From Enterobacter vonholyi (GTDB taxonomy: Bacteria > Pseudomonadota > Gammaproteobacteria > Enterobacterales > Enterobacteriaceae): DNA of 64,000 nt. The notes beneath the pieces were generated by a model. The model saw only the letters and a list, made by a program, of their open reading frames with translations. It was not told the origin of the DNA and did no database searches. The stretch is taken from contig NZ_VTUC01000006.1 of the NCBI RefSeq assembly GCF_008364555.1, positions 124,001-188,000 on the forward strand. Direction: 5' to 3'. Positions 1 to 8,754 of the stretch are shown in pieces (position 1 is the stretch's first letter; the number at the start of each line of letters is the position of its first letter). Both the position numbers and the translations under genes were made by a program.

Positions 1-767
1 CACGATCGTAACCGTTCAGGGAGTAGTTTGCCGCGCGAGACGCTTCGCCGACGACAAGCACCAGAACGGTTTTCTTTTGTTGACCGGAAATCAGTGGCCC
101 TTTATGGGCATCTTCGCCAATCCGCACAAGCGTCTGATCGCCGGCAAACCAGCGCATCTTGCTGTACTTCACCACGGCGCTGACATAGTTCGCCGGAGTG
201 ACCATTTTGACGATGCTTTTGTTATTGCGGAAAAGCGACGCGTAATCTTTATAAAACAGCGCGGCCACCAGGATAATCACCAGCAGAGCGCCGAGCATCG
301 CGGCAACCCGCGTCAGCAGGGCATACCACCATTTCCCGGTACGAATGCGGGTAAGAGCCAGCACCACCGAGGGAATGAGGCCTGCGATAACAATCCACAG
401 AATCATCTGCGGGGTCACCAGGGCGGTCGCTTCCTGAGAGTTGGTTTCGAAGACGTTCACAATCATATTCTGATCGATCACCGCACCGTAGGTGTACATA
501 AAATACGTCGCAGCGGCGCAACCGATGGTTAAAACAATCAGCAGCGGTTTACGGATATACGGGATATTAAGCAGGCTAAAAACAATCACCCAGCCGCAAA
601 ACAGCACCAGCGGTACGGAGGCGGCAAAGAGGAAGTCGTGCAGATGGACTGGGCCGATAATGGCCCAGCTGCGCTGGATAAACAGCCCGTTGATTAGCGT
701 AAAGAAGAGAGCACAACCCAGAGTAAATTTAATGTCGTTACAGTGTAACTTTTTGATTGACCACATC
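1..767 (-). CDS. eptA: EptA-like phosphoethanolamine transferase (3' end outside window)
   Basis: Inner-membrane enzyme predicted to move phosphoethanolamine from phosphatidylethanolamine to lipid A, lowering surface charge and polymyxin binding. About 255 codons are present, read right to left from an ATG (M-W-S-I-K-K) at 767; the catalytic C-terminus runs off the left edge. Residues 1-180 show about five hydrophobic helices, including the family stretch around TYGAVIDQNMIVN and TPQMIL. Near the edge lies VVGEASRAANYSLNGYDR, the start of the sulfatase-fold domain, whose Glu is a zinc ligand in EptA and MCR enzymes. The nucleophilic Thr would lie outside the window. The family is clear; EptA versus a mobile MCR-type member cannot be settled from this half. 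E. coli has no such gene beside ydhL. Confidence 0.8.
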
Positions 768-800
768 GATCGGTAAACCTGTTATTGTCATGATGGGCCG

Positions 801-833
801 AGTATAGAGAGGGAAGATTAGTGAAACCTTAAT
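801..833 (-). promoter_or_regulatory. Candidate PmrA (BasR) box and -10 for the eptA-like gene
   Basis: Read on the minus strand, 833-817 is ATTAAGGTTTCACTAAT. This closely resembles the PmrA box known upstream of pmrC/eptA (two TTAA-type half sites five bases apart). A TATACT -10 (806-801) follows after 10 bases, and the start codon is about 35 bases further on. The second half site is imperfect, so this is a candidate only. Confidence 0.42.
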
Positions 834-915
834 GCCACAAATCTGTGATATAGGCCTTGCACGTGGCGCGTTTAGCGTCTTCACTGTAGGTGAGAGTGGC
901 TATCTGGAGGTGAGA

Positions 916-1155
916 GTGGCAGAGCAGCTGGAGTTTTTCCCCATCCAGAGCCCGTGCCGGGGTATTTGTCAGGTTGATGAACGCGGATATTGCCGTGGAT
1001 GCATGCGTACCCGTGACGAGCGTTTCAACTGGCAAAACTTTAGCGACACGCAAAAGCAGGAGGTACTACGCCTCTGTCGACAGCGCCTTCTGCGCAAAAT
1101 ACGCGCAAACAAAGCGGGTGAGACCGAAGAACCCCAGCAACCTTCACTTTTTTAA
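916..1155 (+). CDS. ydhL: YdhL, DUF1289 small cysteine-rich protein
   Basis: A 79-residue protein matching E. coli YdhL in length and sequence (SPCRGICQVDERGYCRGCMRTR). It carries the C-x3-C-x7-C-x2-C arrangement of DUF1289, which suggests a metal site; function unknown. The reading frame is open further upstream (ATG at 832), but the GTG at 916 is preferred: GGAGG lies five bases before it and homology starts here (V-A-E-Q-L-E-F-F). A 13-bp direct repeat, AGGTGAGAGTGGC at 888-900 and 908-920, duplicates the initiation region and places a second GTG 20 bases upstream. The next gene, ydhF, follows after 48 bases. Confidence 0.82.
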   Translation: MAEQLEFFPIQSPCRGICQVDERGYCRGCMRTRDERFNWQNFSDTQKQEVLRLCRQRLLRKIRANKAGETEEPQQPSLF

Positions 1156-1203
1156 CACGGTAATTGCGTATACTCATGACATTACGTCCTTGAGGAAAAT
1201 GTT

Positions 1204-2100
1204 ATGGTTCAGCGAATTACCCTTGCCCCCCAGGGGCCAGAATTCTCCCGTTTTGTCATGGGCTACTGGCGCCTGATGGACTGGAATATGTCTCCGATCC
1301 AGCTGGCGAGCTTTATTGAAGAGCACCTCGATTTAGGCATCACCACGGTCGATCATGCTGATATTTACGGTGGCTACCAGTGCGAGGCCGCGTTCGGCGA
1401 GGCGCTTAAGCTGGTTCCGGCACTGCGCGATCGCATGGAAATTGTCACGAAGTGTGGGATTGCCACCACGGCAAAGCCGGAACACGCCCTCGGTCATTAC
1501 ATCACCGACAGCGCGCATATCATCAAGAGCGCCGAGCAGTCGCTGGTTAATCTGGCGACCGATCGTATCGACCTGCTGTTAATCCACCGCCCCGACCCGC
1601 TGATGGATGCTGACGAGGTGGCCGAAGCTTTCCTGGACCTGCATCAGAATGGGAAAGTGCGTCATTTCGGCGTTTCTAACTTTACCCCGGCGCAGTTTGC
1701 GCTTCTTCAGTCTCGTCTGCCGTTTACCCTGGCCACAAACCAGGTTGAGATCTCCCCGGTTCACCAGCCGCTGCTGCTGGATGGTACCCTCGATCAGCTA
1801 CAACAGCTGCGCATTCGCCCGATGGCCTGGTCCTGCCTGGGGGGCGGACGCCTGTTTAATGATGATGAATTCCAGCCGCTGCGCAACGAGCTTGAGACGA
1901 TCGCCCGCGAACTGAACGCGGAAAGCATCGAACAGGTGGTTTACGCGTGGATCCTGCGCCTGCCGTCAAAACCGCTGCCCATTATCGGTTCCGGCAAAAT
2001 AGAACGCGTGCGTTCTGCACTGGCCGCTGAAGAGCTGCAGATGACCCGCCAGCAGTGGTTCCGCATCCGCAAAGCCGCTCTGGGTTACGACGTGCCATAA
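1204..2100 (+). CDS. ydhF: YdhF, predicted aldo/keto reductase
   Basis: 298 residues, the length of E. coli YdhF, an NADPH-dependent aldo/keto reductase-fold (TIM barrel) oxidoreductase whose physiological substrate is not established. Visible family features are the active-site DHADIYGGYQCE segment near residue 50 (Asp and Tyr), the LLLIHRPDPL strand-loop around 124, GKVRHFGVSNF near 150 and the cofactor-binding PIIGSGKIERVRSA near 260. GAGGAAAATGTT precedes the ATG. It sits 48 bases after ydhL, so the two may be cotranscribed. Confidence 0.9.
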   Translation: MVQRITLAPQGPEFSRFVMGYWRLMDWNMSPIQLASFIEEHLDLGITTVDHADIYGGYQCEAAFGEALKLVPALRDRMEIVTKCGIATTAKPEHALGHYITDSAHIIKSAEQSLVNLATDRIDLLLIHRPDPLMDADEVAEAFLDLHQNGKVRHFGVSNFTPAQFALLQSRLPFTLATNQVEISPVHQPLLLDGTLDQLQQLRIRPMAWSCLGGGRLFNDDEFQPLRNELETIARELNAESIEQVVYAWILRLPSKPLPIIGSGKIERVRSALAAEELQMTRQQWFRIRKAALGYDVP

Positions 2101-2180
2101 ACCGCCAGAAGGTGACTTTCCGGTGAAATCTTTGCCCCTGGTATACACTTAAGGGGCAAAAAATAACCCGCGGAGGTCAT

Positions 2181-2699
2181 ATGAAGCGTTTTGCTCTGGC
2201 ACTGATCACGCTGGTTGTTTGCGCAGGGGCGCAGGCAGCCAGCGACGAAGTGGAAATGAATCTCGTCACCCCACAAGGTGTGGGTCAGTCCATCGGAACG
2301 GTGAAAATCACGGAAACCGATAAAGGACTGGAGTTTGCTCCCAGCCTCAAAGCACTCCCGCCCGGTGAGCATGGTTTCCATGTTCATGCCAAAGGCAGCT
2401 GTCAGCCCGCTTTAAAAGAAGGTAAACCGTCGGCGGCGGAAGCGGCAGGGGGGCACCTCGATCCCCAGCATTCCGGTAAGCATGAAGGCCCGGATGGAAT
2501 GGGGCATTTAGGCGATCTGCCCGTGCTTGTGGTCAATAACGACGGTAAAGCTACCGAACCCGTCGTCGCGCCGCGTCTGAAAAAGCTGGATGAGGTGAAA
2601 GGCAAAGCGCTGATGATCCATGTCGGTGGCGACAATATGTCCGATCAGCCTAAACCGCTTGGCGGCGGAGGGGCACGCTATGCGTGCGGCGTGATCTGA
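2181..2699 (+). CDS. sodC: SodC, periplasmic Cu/Zn superoxide dismutase
   Basis: 172 residues. A cleavable signal peptide ([20 protein letters not shown]) exports it to the periplasm, where it dismutates superoxide. The copper ligands lie in [10 protein letters not shown], the zinc-loop histidines in [23 protein letters not shown] (cited here in parts), and the last copper His in LMIHVGGDN. The two cysteines (in KGSCQ and YACGV) form the conserved disulfide. A strong GGAGG precedes the ATG. The 3' end overlaps the convergent ydhK by 22 bp, as expected for neighbouring convergent genes sharing a stop region. Confidence 0.95.
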   Translation: MKRFALALITLVVCAGAQAASDEVEMNLVTPQGVGQSIGTVKITETDKGLEFAPSLKALPPGEHGFHVHAKGSCQPALKEGKPSAAEAAGGHLDPQHSGKHEGPDGMGHLGDLPVLVVNNDGKATEPVVAPRLKKLDEVKGKALMIHVGGDNMSDQPKPLGGGGARYACGVI

Positions 2700-4711
2700 T
2701 CCCCAATCGTTCCCGGTGGCGGTGCCTGTTCCAGCTGCGATAGCGAGCAGTGCAGGCGCCAGATTATCGAGGCTAAATCCCGGGCTGCGGGCAGATGATG
2801 CTGTGCAAGCGTATCGCAGATCCGCTGCAGTTCATTCAGCATGGTTTCCAGCGGTCGCTGCTGGACACCGCTCTCGTTCATCACATCGCGCAGCAGGGAT
2901 ATGCAAACATCACGAACCTGCGAAAGCGGGTCGGAACGCGTTTCCCACCCGCGAAGCTGCCAGACCACGTGCGAGCAGTTCAACAGCACTACGCCCCAGC
3001 GCAGCAGCCAGCGCCGGGAAAGTGCGTCCTGGCTGCTGTTCAACTGGCTGACGTGATGATAAACCAGCGATTCATATTCGTTTTCACTCATGTGTGGTTT
3101 ACGGCTGAGCTGGTCGACAAACCCTCTGCGTAACTCCCGGATATGCCTGCGGCTCTTGCGTGCATCGGAGCCGGGACGTAACACCGCGAAAGCCAGCCAC
3201 GCCAGCCCCACGCCAAGGATCTTCGCCAGGTTGTCATTGAGAAAGTCTGCGTAATCATAAACCGGCGGATTCGTTACGGAGATAAACGAGCCCATAAAGA
3301 CAATCAGCTGTCCCCAGAGGCCCGCCAGCTTTGGCATCTGCAGCTTCAGAAGCTGCATGGTGGTCAACAGGGGAAACAGGAACAGCAGGAACTGCCAAAG
3401 ATCGCTTATCTGCACCATCAGGCCAAATTTCACCACGAAGCTGAAGAGCGATAGCAGCACCAGCGTGCGCAACAGGAGAGTAAGTGAGTTGAACGGCGAG
3501 GCCGCGACGGAGTAAAGCACGCAGCTGATGGCGGCAAGCGTCAGGGCCGCCGTACCGGACTCCCACTGCGTGGTAATGCTCCATGCTCCCACCAGCATCA
3601 GCGCGCAGAAGGTGCGAAAACCGCTCCACAACGCTTCAAGATAGTCGGTATGGCGTGCAAGTGCCGGGCTTCCGGGGACGTTGAACTCCGTCAATGGGGT
3701 CGCATTCTCGACGGCCATAATCCAGCGGCTGCTGCGCAGGTACAGACGGCAGAAGTAATTCAGGCGCTGCCAGAAGGCGCGATGGCGGTAGTCGTACTCA
3801 TCAACAGGGGCGAGCGGGGCGATGATCTTCGCAACGGTGTAGATGTCCGCATCCGGGCGCGAAAGTGCCGCGAGCAGCGTTTCGATGACGGCACGGGTAT
3901 TTTCAGGCGGCGTCGGCCAGTTGAGCAGCATCCTGCGCAGGCTTGAGATGGCGCTGGTCATACGCAACTGCTGATGCAGCAAATAGTTAAGCAGGGTGTT
4001 CTGGCGGCGAAAGCGGTAGTGACTCCAGAACGCCTGAATACGCAACAGATTCATCGTCAGAATCTGTCCGATAACCTTTTCATGCGCGAGGCGGATATCG
4101 TCGCTGTTATCCGGTTGCCACAGCAGGCTCGCGTGTTCCAGTAGCCGGGTGTGCATGGTTTTTAGCGCAGTGATAAGCGTTGTGCCGTCGGATGTGCTGG
4201 GGAGGATCATCATCATGAAGCCGCCGCTAAGGATCCCGACAATCACTTCACAGACGCGCGCCTGGGCGATATTCCACAGTTCGGTGGTGTCGAGCACGTT
4301 AACTACCGGAAAGGCGATAATGGCGGCGGTATAGCCCGCCAGCTGAAAAGCGTAGGCGACGTTATTGGTAAAATGGGCGCAGGCCCAGGTACAGCCCCCC
4401 AGCCATGCCGCCATACTGAGCAGGAACAGCCACGGATCGTTCAGCGTATGCCCGGCGATAATTAACGCTGCGGTGGCGCCCAGCAGGCTGCCTGCGATAC
4501 GGCCAAGGCTTTTACTGATCACCCCGCCTACCGTTGGGAAACTAACCACCGCCGCAGACGTCATCGCCCAGTAGGGCTCATCCAGGTTCAGGTAATAGGC
4601 AACGGTCAGCGCCAGACACATGGCAATGCCGTTACGTAGGGCGTAGCGCCACTGTGGACGCGTCGCTTTCATCCACGGCGTGTTTTGCCAGGCGATCCCC
4701 TGCAGCTTCAT
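2678..4711 (-). CDS. ydhK: YdhK, FUSC-family inner membrane efflux component
   Basis: 677 residues (E. coli YdhK about 670). It has an aromatic-acid exporter / fusaric-acid-resistance fold: two blocks of about five transmembrane helices (roughly residues 25-165 and 365-500), each followed by a long cytoplasmic region. The conserved '[18 protein letters not shown]' segment is near residue 46. It probably works with the YdhJ membrane-fusion protein and small YdhI as an AaeAB-like pump; the substrate is unknown. Its start overlaps the ydhJ stop codon by one base, showing translational coupling in the ydhIJK operon. Transcription is divergent from slyA. Confidence 0.9.
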   Translation of the reverse strand: MKLQGIAWQNTPWMKATRPQWRYALRNGIAMCLALTVAYYLNLDEPYWAMTSAAVVSFPTVGGVISKSLGRIAGSLLGATAALIIAGHTLNDPWLFLLSMAAWLGGCTWACAHFTNNVAYAFQLAGYTAAIIAFPVVNVLDTTELWNIAQARVCEVIVGILSGGFMMMILPSTSDGTTLITALKTMHTRLLEHASLLWQPDNSDDIRLAHEKVIGQILTMNLLRIQAFWSHYRFRRQNTLLNYLLHQQLRMTSAISSLRRMLLNWPTPPENTRAVIETLLAALSRPDADIYTVAKIIAPLAPVDEYDYRHRAFWQRLNYFCRLYLRSSRWIMAVENATPLTEFNVPGSPALARHTDYLEALWSGFRTFCALMLVGAWSITTQWESGTAALTLAAISCVLYSVAASPFNSLTLLLRTLVLLSLFSFVVKFGLMVQISDLWQFLLFLFPLLTTMQLLKLQMPKLAGLWGQLIVFMGSFISVTNPPVYDYADFLNDNLAKILGVGLAWLAFAVLRPGSDARKSRRHIRELRRGFVDQLSRKPHMSENEYESLVYHHVSQLNSSQDALSRRWLLRWGVVLLNCSHVVWQLRGWETRSDPLSQVRDVCISLLRDVMNESGVQQRPLETMLNELQRICDTLAQHHLPAARDLASIIWRLHCSLSQLEQAPPPGTIGDQITPHA

Positions 4712-5571
4712 TAACGGGTTCCGATGGAGACTGTGCAGGTGGTGCCGGACACCAGCGTAATGTCCTGCGGTAAATGGTCAAACTCCACGCGAACCGGAAC
4801 GCGCTGAGCCAGACGTACCCAGGGCACGTTCGGCTTAATGTCCGGCACAAGACCTGAATCCGTTTCAACGCTTTGATCGTAAATGGCACGGCCAACGCTG
4901 GATACGTGACCCTGTAACCTCTGAGAGCCGCTATAAAGCGTTATCGCGGCTGGCGAGCCCTCGCGAATATGCCGAAGCTTGGTCTCTTCGAAATAGCCCA
5001 CGACGTAGAAGGAGTGACTGTCGACGAGGGCGAATATCGGTTGTCCCGTGGTGGCATAATTCCCCACGCGGGCGGAGAGGTTGGTCACCCATCCATCGAC
5101 AGGTGCTGTAATCACGGTTTGGGTCAGCTGCCACTGCGCCTGCTTCAGCGTCGCCTCCGCCACGTTGACGTTAGCCTGCATTGCCTTCACGTTGATATTG
5201 GCGGTATCTAAGTCTTCCGCTGAGATGTAGTTTTGCGACAGATGACGGCGGCGATTGGCCTCGTTGTTGGCTTTTGCCAGATCCGACTGGGCTTTTGCCA
5301 GCTGGGCCTGGGCGTTCAGAATCGCAATGTGGTACGGGGTATCGTCGATACGGAATAAAACGTCCCCCTTTTTGACAAACTGGTTATCCTTAACTAAAAG
5401 CGTTGTGATACTTCCCGACACCTGCGGAGTAATGCTGACCTGTTCAGCGCGAACTTTGCCGTCACGCGTCCAGGGCGACTGCATATAAAAATTCCACATC
5501 CACCACCCCGCAACCAGCGCGAGGGCAAGGACAAACAGGGTGGAAAAGTACTTTAGCGTTTTCAGAGACAT
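4711..5571 (-). CDS. ydhJ: YdhJ, HlyD-type periplasmic adaptor
   Basis: 286 residues from the chosen start [10 protein letters not shown]. An upstream in-frame ATG at 5607 would overlap ydhI and lacks homology. One N-terminal membrane anchor ([18 protein letters not shown]) is followed by the biotinyl-lipoyl half motif ([22 protein letters not shown]), a short coiled-coil hairpin (residues about 85-140) and the beta-barrel ([17 protein letters not shown], cited in part). It is predicted to bridge YdhK towards an outer-membrane channel. Two bases separate it from the ydhI stop codon. Confidence 0.9.
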   Translation of the reverse strand: MSLKTLKYFSTLFVLALALVAGWWMWNFYMQSPWTRDGKVRAEQVSITPQVSGSITTLLVKDNQFVKKGDVLFRIDDTPYHIAILNAQAQLAKAQSDLAKANNEANRRRHLSQNYISAEDLDTANINVKAMQANVNVAEATLKQAQWQLTQTVITAPVDGWVTNLSARVGNYATTGQPIFALVDSHSFYVVGYFEETKLRHIREGSPAAITLYSGSQRLQGHVSSVGRAIYDQSVETDSGLVPDIKPNVPWVRLAQRVPVRVEFDHLPQDITLVSGTTCTVSIGTR

Positions 5572-5573
5572 AT

Positions 5574-5810
5574 TCACCACACAGTCAAAACGGCAAGGCC
5601 CAGGCATACGGAAAGGGCAAACAGGGAAAGATCCATCAGCATGGGATGCCAGATTTCACCGGAGTACATCCAGTCGCGAAGCAGACGATGCGCGATGAGC
5701 CAGAGCAGAAAACCCACCAGAACGGCCTTAAACAGCGGAGGAAAATAGACTGACGCACCGAAGATCAGGTCCTGAAGGGGCAACCCCTCTGAGCGATGAA
5801 AAAACGTCAC
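5574..5810 (-). CDS. ydhI: YdhI, DUF1656 small membrane protein
   Basis: 78 residues with two transmembrane helices (about 22-42 and 57-77), the pattern of DUF1656 proteins that sit first in aaeX-like efflux operons. The family role is unproven. It is the first gene of ydhIJK and is divergent from slyA across about 190 bp of dyad-rich DNA, so SlyA control of the pump is plausible but not shown by sequence alone. Confidence 0.88.
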   Translation of the reverse strand: MTFFHRSEGLPLQDLIFGASVYFPPLFKAVLVGFLLWLIAHRLLRDWMYSGEIWHPMLMDLSLFALSVCLGLAVLTVW

Positions 5811-5914
5811 GGGCAGAAATCCTTTGCAGTGAACAGAATGCCGCGTTGGCTTGTCTTAGTATGATGAAGCATCACAATTCAGTGTAAGTCATACTTTTAA
5901 GTTCGATGAATGCA

Positions 5915-5944
5915 GTATTGCATTTGTTTTGGCAATACAAATGC
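5915..5944. promoter_or_regulatory. Nested inverted repeats in the ydhI-slyA divergent promoter
   Basis: GCATTTGT (5920-5927) and ACAAATGC (5937-5944) form a perfect 8-bp dyad with a 9-base spacer. TATTGC (5916-5921) and GCAATA (5932-5937) form a second, overlapping dyad. Such overlap in a divergent promoter next to a MarR-family gene suggests regulator binding; the protein is unknown. Confidence 0.4.
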
Positions 5945-5974
5945 TGCACACTATTCTAAAATCAGTATAATAAC

Positions 5975-5986
5975 TTAGCAAGCTAA
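5975..5986. promoter_or_regulatory. SlyA operator in its own leader
   Basis: TTAGCAAGCTAA is the exact published consensus palindrome for SlyA. It lies four bases before the slyA Shine-Dalgarno sequence, which fits negative autoregulation. Confidence 0.75.
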
Positions 5987-6002
5987 TTATAAGGAGATGA
6001 AA

Positions 6003-6437
6003 TTGGAATCGCCATTAGGTTCTGATCTGGCAAGGTTGGTACGCGTCTGGCGTGCTCTGATTGACCATCGCCTGAAACCTCTGGAACTCACACAGACGCA
6101 TTGGGTCACGCTGCACAACATCCATCAGCTGCCGCCCGATCAGTCGCAAATTCAGCTGGCAAAAGCGATAGGGATTGAGCAACCGTCGCTGGTGCGTACG
6201 CTTGACCAGCTGGAAGAGAAGGGGTTGATCTCGCGGCAAACCTGCGCCAGCGATCGTCGCGCCAAGCGGATTAAACTCACCGAGAAAGCGGCGCCAATCA
6301 TCACGGAAATGGAAGCCGTGATCACCAGGACGCGCGGTGAAATCCTGTCAGGCGTTTCACCCGCGGAGCTGGAAATGCTCATCAGCCTTATTGCTCGCCT
6401 TGAGCAAAACATCCATGAGCTGCATTCTCGCGACTAA
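6003..6437 (+). CDS. slyA: SlyA, MarR-family transcription regulator
   Basis: 144 residues ([16 protein letters not shown]...), nearly identical to Salmonella and E. coli SlyA, a dimeric winged-helix regulator that counteracts H-NS at envelope and virulence genes. The DNA-binding region includes [20 protein letters not shown] and the wing [13 protein letters not shown]. The start is taken as TTG at 6003: AAGGAG (5991-5996) lies six bases before it, whereas the ATG at 5997 touches that AAGGAG with no spacing. The ATG start would add only Met-Lys. It is divergent from ydhIJK and is followed by a strong terminator. Confidence 0.95.
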   Translation: MESPLGSDLARLVRVWRALIDHRLKPLELTQTHWVTLHNIHQLPPDQSQIQLAKAIGIEQPSLVRTLDQLEEKGLISRQTCASDRRAKRIKLTEKAAPIITEMEAVITRTRGEILSGVSPAELEMLISLIARLEQNIHELHSRD

Positions 6438-6444
6438 TAAACAC

Positions 6445-6475
6445 CAAGGCCTTGCAGCAGCAAGGCCTTTTTTTA
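6445..6475 (+). terminator. slyA terminator
   Basis: AAGGCCTTG / CAAGGCCTT hairpin (6446-6454 and 6461-6469) with a run of seven T. The T-run abuts the stop codon of the convergent GGDEF gene. Confidence 0.9.
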
Positions 6476-7834
6476 CTTAAAGACGACCACACGATTACGT
6501 CCCGTCTCCTTCGCTTCATACATCGCTTTGTCGGCGTTTTCCACGCACGTTTCTGCGGCTATCGCGGGTGACGTCGCCGTATACACCCCCATGCTGATAG
6601 TGACTGGCTCCGGTAGTTGACCGCCGCTGCTAGTGTTATCGAAGCTGCTCAGATTTAATCGTATGCGCTCCGCCACCTGGTGCGCTGCTTCTGATGAGGT
6701 GTTGGCCAGCATCAGAACAAACTCCTCACCACCGATACGGGCCGCGATGTCCTGCGGGCGTACGGAATCCATCAGCAGGTTAGCGACAAACTGCAGGACT
6801 TTGTCGCCCTGAAGATGCCCATAGGTGTCGTTGATGCGCTTGAAGCGATCGAGATCGCTTACGATGACGGAAACAGGCCGGCTGGGTTTGGCGATATCCA
6901 GCGCCTGCTTCAATGTTTCATAAAAATAGCTGCGGTTATAAAGGCGCGTGAGCGGGTCGCGAATTGAGTTCTGGTAGGACTGCTGATACTTGACGTGCGA
7001 GTCGCGATACAGCCTGAAAACATCGTAGAGCAGAACAAAAATGATCAGCAGCGTGGCGACAGTTTCAAATAAGCGGGCGCGATACCAGGAGACATCTTCG
7101 ACATTTCCACCCGCTAACAGCATTGTAAGCGTGACGATATAGCAGACGCACAGAAAATTACCACCCACCCAGAATAAATTGCGTATGCACGTAATAAACA
7201 TCAGCGTTCCTAATGTCACCACCCAGAGTGCAATTAATGCAATATTAATGAAGTGGCTCCAGAGAACCATAAATTCACGGGTTTCATTATCCACCAGATC
7301 AATGGATAAAAAGGAAGAGTGACTGGAATACATCCAGGCCAACCCTACTGCAAAGACGGTAAAGAGAAACTCGCCGCCCACAATAAGGATATGCGCCAGT
7401 CGTGAAAGGGGACAATTGCGCGTGGTATAGAGTATTGCCGAAACGATTATTAGCACCGCCATTAAAAGATGGCGGAACATATAGAAGATCATCGCATCGT
7501 TATAGTTCACAGCGTTGAACTGATAGAGGTCCAGCCAGGCGGGAAAGCAGGACAACGTCCCGACCATCAGCGATGCCGACCCGGCAAAGGCAAAAGCGAT
7601 CGCTACCAGATACAACCGTTTTCGGTCGCACCAGTATTTCATTGCCATAAAGAAGGCAATAAACAGGTTAAACACCAGCAAAAAAATGGTGAGCGTAGGG
7701 AACAAATGAGACGAGAAGCTAGGTACCCATTCGGCAATTTTTGAAAACAGGGCGTGTAATATGCCAATGACAACAATACAACCCAGACAGAACGAGGTAT
7801 AACGACCCTTTACAGAACGATGATTCGAAAACAT
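6473..7834 (-). CDS. Membrane-bound GGDEF diguanylate cyclase
   Basis: 453 residues. About eight hydrophobic helices fill residues 15-270, resembling a MASE-type integral membrane sensor. A GGDEF domain (about 285-453) follows, starting at RDPLTRLYNRSYF, with the active-site loop GGEEF. RPQD five residues before that loop fits the RxxD inhibitory site that binds c-di-GMP. It should make c-di-GMP from two GTP. The subgroup and signal are unknown. No clear ribosome site precedes the ATG at 7834, so the true start may be slightly internal. E. coli has no gene between slyA and slyB, so this is an accessory insertion; its upstream part is more AT-rich than its neighbours. Confidence 0.85.
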   Translation of the reverse strand: MFSNHRSVKGRYTSFCLGCIVVIGILHALFSKIAEWVPSFSSHLFPTLTIFLLVFNLFIAFFMAMKYWCDRKRLYLVAIAFAFAGSASLMVGTLSCFPAWLDLYQFNAVNYNDAMIFYMFRHLLMAVLIIVSAILYTTRNCPLSRLAHILIVGGEFLFTVFAVGLAWMYSSHSSFLSIDLVDNETREFMVLWSHFINIALIALWVVTLGTLMFITCIRNLFWVGGNFLCVCYIVTLTMLLAGGNVEDVSWYRARLFETVATLLIIFVLLYDVFRLYRDSHVKYQQSYQNSIRDPLTRLYNRSYFYETLKQALDIAKPSRPVSVIVSDLDRFKRINDTYGHLQGDKVLQFVANLLMDSVRPQDIAARIGGEEFVLMLANTSSEAAHQVAERIRLNLSSFDNTSSGGQLPEPVTISMGVYTATSPAIAAETCVENADKAMYEAKETGRNRVVVFK

Positions 7835-8000
7835 ATACGTTTTTAATGGCTTTATAATGAATTAGGGTGAGGTAATTGCGAGAGTTTATTCAATTAGCCT
7901 GAGAAATACTTTGCGCAAAAACAATATATGATGCGGTTAAAAATTGGCGGGATGAATCTATTTTGTAAATATATTTGTGGGGGTGATATATATTGTAAAT

Positions 8001-8024
8001 GGATGTGGTCCGATGACCACATCC
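8001..8024. terminator. Hairpin downstream of slyB
   Basis: A 10-bp inverted repeat, GGATGTGGTC / GACCACATCC with a 4-base loop, sits just past the slyB stop codon. The T-run in the slyB direction is weak (ATTTAC). In the plus direction it is better (ATTTTT), so its terminator strength is uncertain. Confidence 0.6.
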
Positions 8025-8032
8025 ATTTTTAA

Positions 8033-8500
8033 TTAACGTGGAGAAACGGTCACCTGGCTTCCGTTGCTTGCCAGAACGACGCGCTGGCCTGCAGAGAAGC
8101 GAGTGTTGCCTTGTTTCTGGACAACCATGATAGTGCTGCCATCGTCTTTACGAATTTCCAGCTCTACGCCCTGAGTTTTGTTCATCGCACCCTGTACGCC
8201 CTGGCCAGCTACACCACCTGCAACGGCGCCTGCGGCCGTCGCCAGCGAGCGGCCAGTGCCACCGCCGACGGTATTACCCAGGAAACCACCCAGGACGGCA
8301 CCACCGATTGCGCCCATCACGTTGTTTTCATCACCACCCTGGATCTGTACAGGGCGTGCGTTAACAACGGTACCGTAAGTTACGTTCTGAACCTGTTTCG
8401 CTTCAGAAGCGCTGTAAACGTCGCCAGAGAGTGAACTGTCATTCACACAGCCAGCCAGAGTTAAACCAATCAGCGAAACGCCCAGTACACGTAAAATCAT
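8033..8500 (-). CDS. slyB: SlyB outer-membrane lipoprotein
   Basis: 155 residues from MILRVLGV, the E. coli length, with AGGAGA eight bases upstream. A lipobox (LTLAGC) gives a lipid-modified Cys near residue 17. A glycine-rich, membrane-inserting hairpin (GAIGGAVLGGFLGNTVGGG) and a C-terminal beta region ending VTVSPR follow. SlyB is a PhoPQ-controlled lipoprotein linked to outer-membrane integrity under stress. A longer in-frame start at 8539 lacks homology and is rejected. Confidence 0.95.
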   Translation of the reverse strand: MILRVLGVSLIGLTLAGCVNDSSLSGDVYSASEAKQVQNVTYGTVVNARPVQIQGGDENNVMGAIGGAVLGGFLGNTVGGGTGRSLATAAGAVAGGVAGQGVQGAMNKTQGVELEIRKDDGSTIMVVQKQGNTRFSAGQRVVLASNGSQVTVSPR

Positions 8501-8604
8501 TTGAATCTCCTGTTCACCAAAAACGCCCGGTTGGGGCATCCGTTATGGCTAAATTATATGGCATAAGGGGCCATAGTTCATATCTTTGCACTAACAATAA
8601 GAAA

Positions 8605-8639
8605 ATTGTACTTGAATTTGACTTAACGAGAGATAAACA
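8605..8639 (-). promoter_or_regulatory. PhoP-type promoter of slyB
   Basis: On the minus strand 8639-8623 reads TGTTTATCTCTCGTTAA, two PhoP half sites (TGTTTA and CGTTAA) five bases apart. Twelve bases on is a good -10, TACAAT (8610-8605). Box-to-minus-10 spacing of 11-12 bases is typical of PhoP-activated promoters, and slyB is an established PhoP target in relatives. Confidence 0.7.
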
Positions 8640-8754
8640 GGAGCCGCCCGCGTTAGGCGTCTGACATTGTTAAAAAATATTATCACCCGATGGCAATGCT
8701 GCGCCGTTTATGGTTGAGTGGGTATCCTTAGCCCACGCAACGTAAGGAAAGCGC

